A DNA stretch of 64,000 nt, from the NCBI GenBank assembly GCA_019925105.1, contig JAHGAU010000003.1:1488001-1552000 (forward strand). The letters are read 5' to 3'. Positions 58,026-64,000 of this stretch are shown piece after piece. This DNA comes from Niebla homalea (lineage: Eukaryota; Ascomycota; Lecanoromycetes; Lecanorales; Ramalinaceae). Both the position numbers and the translations under genes were made by a program. Below the pieces are notes generated by a model. It did not search any database, was not told the DNA's origin, and worked only from the letters and a program-made list of their open reading frames with translations. The stretch's first letter is position 1. Every line of letters begins with the position of its first letter.

Positions 58026-59078
58026 GCTCTGAGAATGATACCAGTGATGTCTCAATCATGATGAAGACCATTCAGGGGGCAGATTCAAACCGGTGCTAGA
58101 TAGTATGGTTTTGGAAGATCAATGGTGATGTGTGAAATTCTCGTAATACTTCTGTGCTTTTGGTACAATTCAGTTACTGCCAGACCAGATCGCATTTCCA
58201 GGCGCAATGTTTCCATCTTGACCTCGCACAGCGTACGACCTGCTTGCCGTATTTTGCCACTGCGAACTTGATTGGCTCAAGAAGGCAGAGCGAAAGATCA
58301 AAGCTTGGTGAGTGAATCAAGAACTTCATACTCATGCACTTTTGAAGCAAACATGCGCTAGAGGATTTTTGCTCCGCGGTATTTGGCGCCCATAGCTAGC
58401 GTCTTGGCATTCTTTTCCCAATCCGGAATTCATCACTCCTTGCTTCGAGCAAAATCAATAAATCATTATATTCGAATACAATCACTTCTTGCGACACTGC
58501 CAAACGGTTCGCAATTTACCTGGGATGGATGCACTTGAATTTTCCCATACTTAACTAGATTGTGCAAGCGACGTTCACTGTCTTTTCCAATGACCCTGAA
58601 TCCACTGCACAATGCTCGTCATTGTTTATTCCAGTGGAACGGCTTCAATGTGAGGCAAAACTCGATGCTATCTCCTGTATACTGCCTCTACTACTCAAGA
58701 GAGACTAAAAGCTCGTTTGCGCGTGTATTGAGATGCATTTGCGACCATCTGTGCACACTGTCCTTGCCTCCTGCTCTTTCTTTGCCCAATACAAGAACCC
58801 TCAGCCTAATTAGACACCCGCATAAGCTGGATGACAGCTTCTGAAGTAACATTGTGACCCTTGTAGCTCTTGAAGGCTCCTTTGACACCGTTCCCTAAAC
58901 CTAAATGCTCCTATTTATCCGCTTATGGCATTTGGAAATCGTCCAAAATGCATTGCGAAGGTAAGCTTGCATCATCACCGCTTCGCGATGACAGTCTAGC
59001 GCGCACACAAAGCAAAATCTCAACCCGTATCCCATCCTCCTTTCCCACCATACAAGAAGACGAATTTTCCATCTCAAA
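58026..59078. other. Intergenic, nothing recognisable
   Basis: No supported gene; AT-leaning. Confidence 0.35.
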
Positions 59079-59799
59079 ATGGAAAACAACAGCGACGTGC
59101 CTACGGGCAACAACGACGACATCACCCTCGCCTCGTCAGTGCCCTCCTCTCCTCGTCGTCGCTGATCTCTAACACGTCAATCCAGCGACTCCGCCCTCGT
59201 GTGCCTTTATTGCGGGGAGCCAATGCACCCCCCACTCCTCCGGCTCCCATTCTTCTTCCCGTGCTGCAAAGCACACATCTGTACCGACTGCAAAGTCAGG
59301 TAAGCTATAACCTATACATCTGAGCCTACAGGCTCTCAGTTGGCTAACTTCCCCGGCCTACAGGTACGAGCAGACTGACCATGGAGGTCAGAGCCACACG
59401 TGTGGGTTCTGCCGGGGGCAATACCGGCCAGAACCGGAGAGGCCGCAGAGGCCGCAACTGGAGGATGTGTGGGAAGATCGCCCTCGCGGCCCACCAACGT
59501 CGCGGGCGGCGTTGGAATTGGCCCAGGAGAGGCGCATCGCGGCCCAACGGGCTGCCACAGAGGTAGCACGTGGTCGCGATGGGGGGGGAGAAGGGGGAGG
59601 AGAAGGGGGAGGGGAAGAGGGAGGGGAAGGGGGAGAAGAAGAAGGAGGAGAAGGGGGAGGAGGAGGGGGAGGAGAAGGGGGGAGAAGGGGCAGGAGAGGC
59701 GGGAGGGGACGAAGTAGAGGAGGAGAGTGGGGAGGAAGAGGGGGGAGGAGGGGGAAGAGTAAGGCGGAGGTTGAGGAGGTGGAGGGAGGGGGTGAGTAG
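59079..59799 (+). CDS. Small RING-like Cys-rich protein with Gly/Arg/Glu-rich tail
   Basis: Three exons, 59079-59134, 59186-59299 and 59364-59799, join in phase (introns 51 and 64 bp, GT-AG), giving 201 residues. The Cys/His layout CLYCGEP ... FPCCKAHICTDCK ... TCGFC gives C-x2-C, C-C-x2-H-x2-C-x2-C and C-x2-C, as expected for a RING-like or treble-clef zinc module, possibly a ubiquitin-ligase-type domain; function not shown. After it come an Ala/Glu/Arg helix (RAALELAQERRIAAQRAA) and about 70 residues of Gly, Arg and Glu from a polypurine tract. The first two exons carry the motif and only read correctly when spliced. Compare the minus-strand gene at 3231-3653. Confidence 0.62.
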
Positions 59800-59830
59800 G
59801 AGACTGGGGAGGGGGGTCCCGTGGGGAGGG
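59579..59830. repeat. G-rich purine tract with G-quadruplex potential
   Basis: About 250 bp of GGGGGAGAAGGGGGAGGAG-type sequence, with many G-runs of four or more spaced by A or AGAA. It encodes the Gly/Glu/Arg tail of the gene above and runs past its stop codon. Confidence 0.8.
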
Positions 59831-62800
59831 GGGAGGTGAGGAGTGAGGGAGGAGCCGCCGAGGGCGAAGCTGTGGGACAGCAGGCGAGTAAGAGCTTTGC
59901 TCAAGGTATGTTTTGAGTCCAGGAACGATCCATGGATGATGCTGACGTTTGATATGCTAGATTGTGTTTTTCTTTTTTTACAAGAGACTGTGTTGCTGTG
60001 TGCCTGTGCGCTGGGGCGCCTCTCTCTTATTATGCTGGCTTTCGTCAGCATCGGCACCTGGACGCTGGAACACAATCTTTTGGCCCAATAAGATCAACAA
60101 CCTCTGGCAACGGGCGAAAGGACACTATACACACGCATCAAGACACATGAGACATCTCAGCAAAGCACAACACTCACCAAAGCCTACCCTATCCATGTCA
60201 TCCACACCACGAACGCCTCGACATAATCTTACCCATCTTCGTCCATCACATCAAGTGAGGTGACTGGTATCTCCCTGCGGGACGCCTCTCTCTTATGGCT
60301 GCTGCCGTTGTGGGTCCCAAATACTTCTATCACATAAAGCTTCGGCAAAGGAACCCAATTGACGAAAGTACAAGCGAGGTGTATCAGAAATTTTCTTCTA
60401 GCATCACCCGAAGTACGTGATGACTGTGCAAAGAATGTGGAGGTATTAAATCTTGCTAGACACTCTCTCAGCGGCTATCATAACTGCTAATCATCTTTCC
60501 AAACACGGTTCTACTTCTCATACCAACTACCTCCACGTGAATCCTATCAAAAAACTTCAGAACACATTACAAAGGGCCCTGGCTACACTCGAACCCATAC
60601 GCGTTGATCGATACCTCTTTACATCTTGCCTCAACGCGCGAGCTGCCACCAACAGCTACGTTTTGTTACGCCATTAATACATTTGGTCGCTCTTGGCTCC
60701 CTTAACAAGAGCTTGAGGGCTACAAGCACCCTTTAGAATGGCTTGTCTGGCTCATCGCGGCCGATCGCAAGATAACAAAGCCAGTCTAAAGGACATACCC
60801 TGGCTCCCCTTCTACTTATAGAGACGTTATCAGAAAGCCTCAGCCACCACAATCCCGCGGCTGGCCAATCGAGCTTCAAGAAACTATTCGATCCCAAGAT
60901 GTACCAGCTAACAGCGCCTTCATTCAAAGAAGAAGCAGACAAGAGAAATGAGCCGAGTTACGCAGCGACCACCATCCTACCTCGAACCGTCACGAACAAC
61001 ATCGAGTCAAGCGATTAGCCGCTACTCCTCAAAAACTACCTCAAGCCTCTCGTCCGCAATGGACATTACACCAGCTACAATTTGAAGTCACTCCAGATTC
61101 GCATGACAGATTGAAGAGAATCAAGGCTTGATCTTCGAGACGTTACATGTCTAGTACAAGCATGGCTTTGTTGGGACTATGCAAGCAACGCGGTGAAGAC
61201 AGGAAAGTGGGTCGTCTACAGAATGTCTGTTTCTGTTTAAAGGAAGGAATAAGGGACAAGCAATGCGTTACTAGGATGAGGAGAATATTCTCGAGATACA
61301 CGTGAATATAGCAGAACAATTGACTTGCTTCAATAATCTTGCATTTTCGCCGTAGCATTTTAAATGCGCCATTTGGCATTCCCAGCCTCGCCCTTGGCTA
61401 GGCAGTCATCCACCGTTGGATCCCTACATCTAAGACCAGCTTGCCAATAGATCATCAGTGATATTACTGTGGACTGCGCCTTTGGCAGGAACAATTTGGA
61501 CAAAGAAGGAAACGACCTGATCGCATTGACCTCGCAAGAACACACGCTAGAACAAAAGGCTATCTGCCCTATCCATGAACAATACCAAGATGGACAGCCT
61601 TGGGAACGTGGGACATTCATGATTTTCAGCTGCTGATATCCTGAAATCTATCACGGCGCATAAAAAATCAAACGAAATGAAAGGCTACATGCTGCCGAAT
61701 CGTCAAAAACGCAGATTCCTCGGACGGCAAACCCACGAAGCAATAGCATAGGGGCTTTCTATCCTTCCTCCGGCTGGAACCTGGCCGAGAACCTTCCATG
61801 TCATCGCCGTAGAGAGAGCTAAACCCTTTGCGAACAACTCAATCGTCCAGCATTTGATGCGGGATTACTAAAGGCCAAAATGGACCTATCAGAGAGCTCG
61901 AATGATCGGAATATTCAGGGTTTGAACCAAGCAAAACGCGGCACTAGCGAGTTCCCCGGGCCTGCGCAAGGCTTTGAAGGTTCACCCTGCATTCTCGCTT
62001 TCCGGGCATGAGCTCATACAGGTCTTTGAAGCTTCTATTGCTACGAAAGGTTGTCTATGTCAATGTAAATGGTGTCTTTCTCTTCATATGTCCTCCTATC
62101 GAATTAGTGATCTAGCAGCTGCGTTATTGCAATCGCTTATCCCGCAAGCTGGAATATGGAAGTAGAAAATGAGAGATAGCATCATGCTCGAGATGATTAT
62201 CGATGTTTGTGATGATGGTCAAAGGCCAGGCGATGGAAGTGTCAGCAAAGCGAAGGGTTGATCATTGTGCAAGGATACGGGAACATAAAATATCGAAGTC
62301 GAGGCAAATCTCTGTACTAATTCACTAAGATCATACATTCTACTCACTTGTGTGTATAAAATGTGAGAGCGGAAGGAATAAAGGGGAGAACCCTTCAGTT
62401 TAAGCTCGATAAGCCTTCAGGATTGTTGGAAGAGACGGCTCTTCTTCAGCCACTGACAAGAATCTCAAGTCTGATACGACTTTAGCAAGGACAGTGGAGC
62501 TGTCGAGTTGCATGAAATTGGCATAGCTCGAAGGCCAGGCTAATAAGGGATGTCACAAGCCGGCTTACATCATGCGAATCAGTATGGAGGATTGATTTCA
62601 TCATCCATCCGCCAAATTATTCTCGAGAATTGGGAGAATGTGTCGGCGTCTATTCAAATTTATGAAACCTTCTCATCACGATGATCGGAAGAGTCATTGA
62701 CTTCTACATGTGACAAGCTCAGTTTGTCGTCCTCGAATGAAGGCAAAAGAATGTCTAGCATGGCTGGTCTGGACGGCAAGCATTCCTTGGTGACATGTAG

Positions 62801-64000
62801 CCATTGAAGTTCCCAAATAGCGTACAAAAGACAATGAGATCATTCTCCGTAGGCTCAATTATGGGTACCATCGTTTTTCAGAGCCAAGAGTCTGAGAATC
62901 ACTTCTGATTTCACTATTTGGAAGGCTGGGCCATTCAGAGGAAAAGTACCTTCTGGTGATAGAGTTGGAGAATACCAATTTGCTGCTGGCAGCACGGCTT
63001 GCTTTGGGTACGAAGTCATTGAGCATCGCAACATATACAAAAAGGTTGGAAGCAATCGACTTGATTCCAGGTCCATTATGAGAGCCTGATGCATCACTGG
63101 TCGCGTTTTGCTTCATTTTGCTTATTTCTTCAGCCAATTGGCGCCATACCTCACAGCTTCATATATCTACATCTCATAGGTCTGTGACAGTGCCTTCCCC
63201 TTGGCTACCAACTCAAGAGAAACATTCCTAGTTGACAAATTTCAAGCGCTGAAGGCAGAGGGGGCACAAGCCAATTTCCTGAGCGGGCAGATTGATCGAC
63301 AGATGCCCAGACCTCGTATTCAAAAAGGAGAACATCCTTTCGCTTGCCCTGGTTGCCTCACCACCCTGCATTAGCTCCACTCTCAAGTCTGGTACCGAAG
63401 AATCCGCATTGAACGCTGAACAATTCAATTTCCCTGAAGGGACTAGCTACTGAATTTGTCAGACACAGCGGGGCCCCCTTTGCGGGGCAATTTTAAGAAG
63501 AGATTGGCATGACGGAGCAAATGCTGAGATTTGGGATTATGTAATCCCCAGTTGAACCCTGGACAATCGAAATGTTTGAAAAGGGCCTAGCTTGTTGTTG
63601 ATGGCGGCCGTGTCATGATGCTGCTATTCTTTCCTTGAAGGATCCAGTCACTTAGCCTGTAGTTATTCTGTAAGCATCCGCTCCATTCATTCTTGAGAAC
63701 ATTCAGCATGTTACAATTTTTCCTTCCTGTCACTGATGGCTCCTATCCTATTGATTCCGAGAGTTGAAGATTGTACTCAATTTGATGCCACAAGCACCAT
63801 TGGATCGCTTCATTCATGCTCCTATGTACGGTAGGAGAAAAAGCAAGTTAGATCAGTGTAGAGAACAGATCCACCTCGGGTATGAAAAATAGAATATGGA
63901 CTTCGATCAACTTCGACGCAGCCACGTGACAAGCCAGCAAATTTGAGGCCATCCCTGCGTGACCAAGGGTCAAGCCACTCCGGGGCTTGCCTCTCCTCTC
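59831..64000. other. 4.2 kb without a supported gene
   Basis: Short open stretches with protein-like runs, such as DITVDCAFGRNNLDKEGND near 61457 and AATTILPRTVTNN near 60965, are interrupted by stops. They could be relics of decayed coding DNA. No transposase, reverse transcriptase or terminal repeats recognised. Confidence 0.35.

Noticed and set aside
60453..63428. Retroelement or transposon relic
   Set aside because: Some protein-like runs, but no recognisable catalytic motif, terminal repeat or target duplication.

Overview
The window is nuclear DNA of a filamentous ascomycete (Pezizomycotina). This rests on short GT-AG introns of about 45-180 bp with recognisable branch sites, C-biased third codon positions in conserved genes, and an ascomycete-type gene set: Ctr9, alpha-actinin, a Cla4-type PAK, a Pos5-type NADH kinase, a Cst26-type acyltransferase and a TEX30/KANSL3-type hydrolase. 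A dothideomycete is my best guess, but that is inference.

Layout. 0.2-1.5 kb: an aldo/keto reductase. 1.5-5.7 kb: a tiny membrane ORF, GC-rich hairpin repeats, a small Cys-rich gene (minus) and an exact 50-bp tandem array. 5.8-7.8 kb: an unrecognised 613-residue protein with an 18-residue repeat block. 7.8-23 kb: gene-poor accessory DNA. It holds a possible decayed gene (9.5-10.6 kb), a 1.5-kb array of GTRAGT-like hexamers (minus sense, 11.0-12.6 kb), a remarkable family of about ten 240-310 bp repeats carrying a covarying hairpin (14.5-17.2 kb, outlier at 17.7 kb), a frame-broken gene relic (18.9-19.2 kb) and short tandem repeats. 23.3-29.1 kb: acyltransferase and CTR9. 29.1-34.5 kb: no convincing gene. 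34.5-46 kb: a CRIB-motif protein, alpha-actinin, a TEX30-like hydrolase and a 1087-residue protein of unknown function, all on the plus strand. 46-49.8 kb: purine-rich and low-complexity DNA and an F-box fragment with an in-frame stop. 50-56.7 kb, minus strand: a mitochondrial NADH kinase and a PAK kinase. 57-64 kb: mostly empty, apart from a small RING-like Cys-rich gene at 59.1-59.8 kb and a weak candidate secreted protein.

Functional links. The CRIB protein, the PAK kinase and alpha-actinin all bear on Cdc42/Rac signalling and the actin cytoskeleton, but fungal genes are rarely arranged by pathway, so I treat their proximity as incidental. The most novel signal is the 14.5-17.8 kb repeat family: its hairpin stem changes sequence from copy to copy while staying paired around an invariant GTA loop, which suggests a structured RNA (or DNA) element under selection or recently amplified from a structured ancestor.
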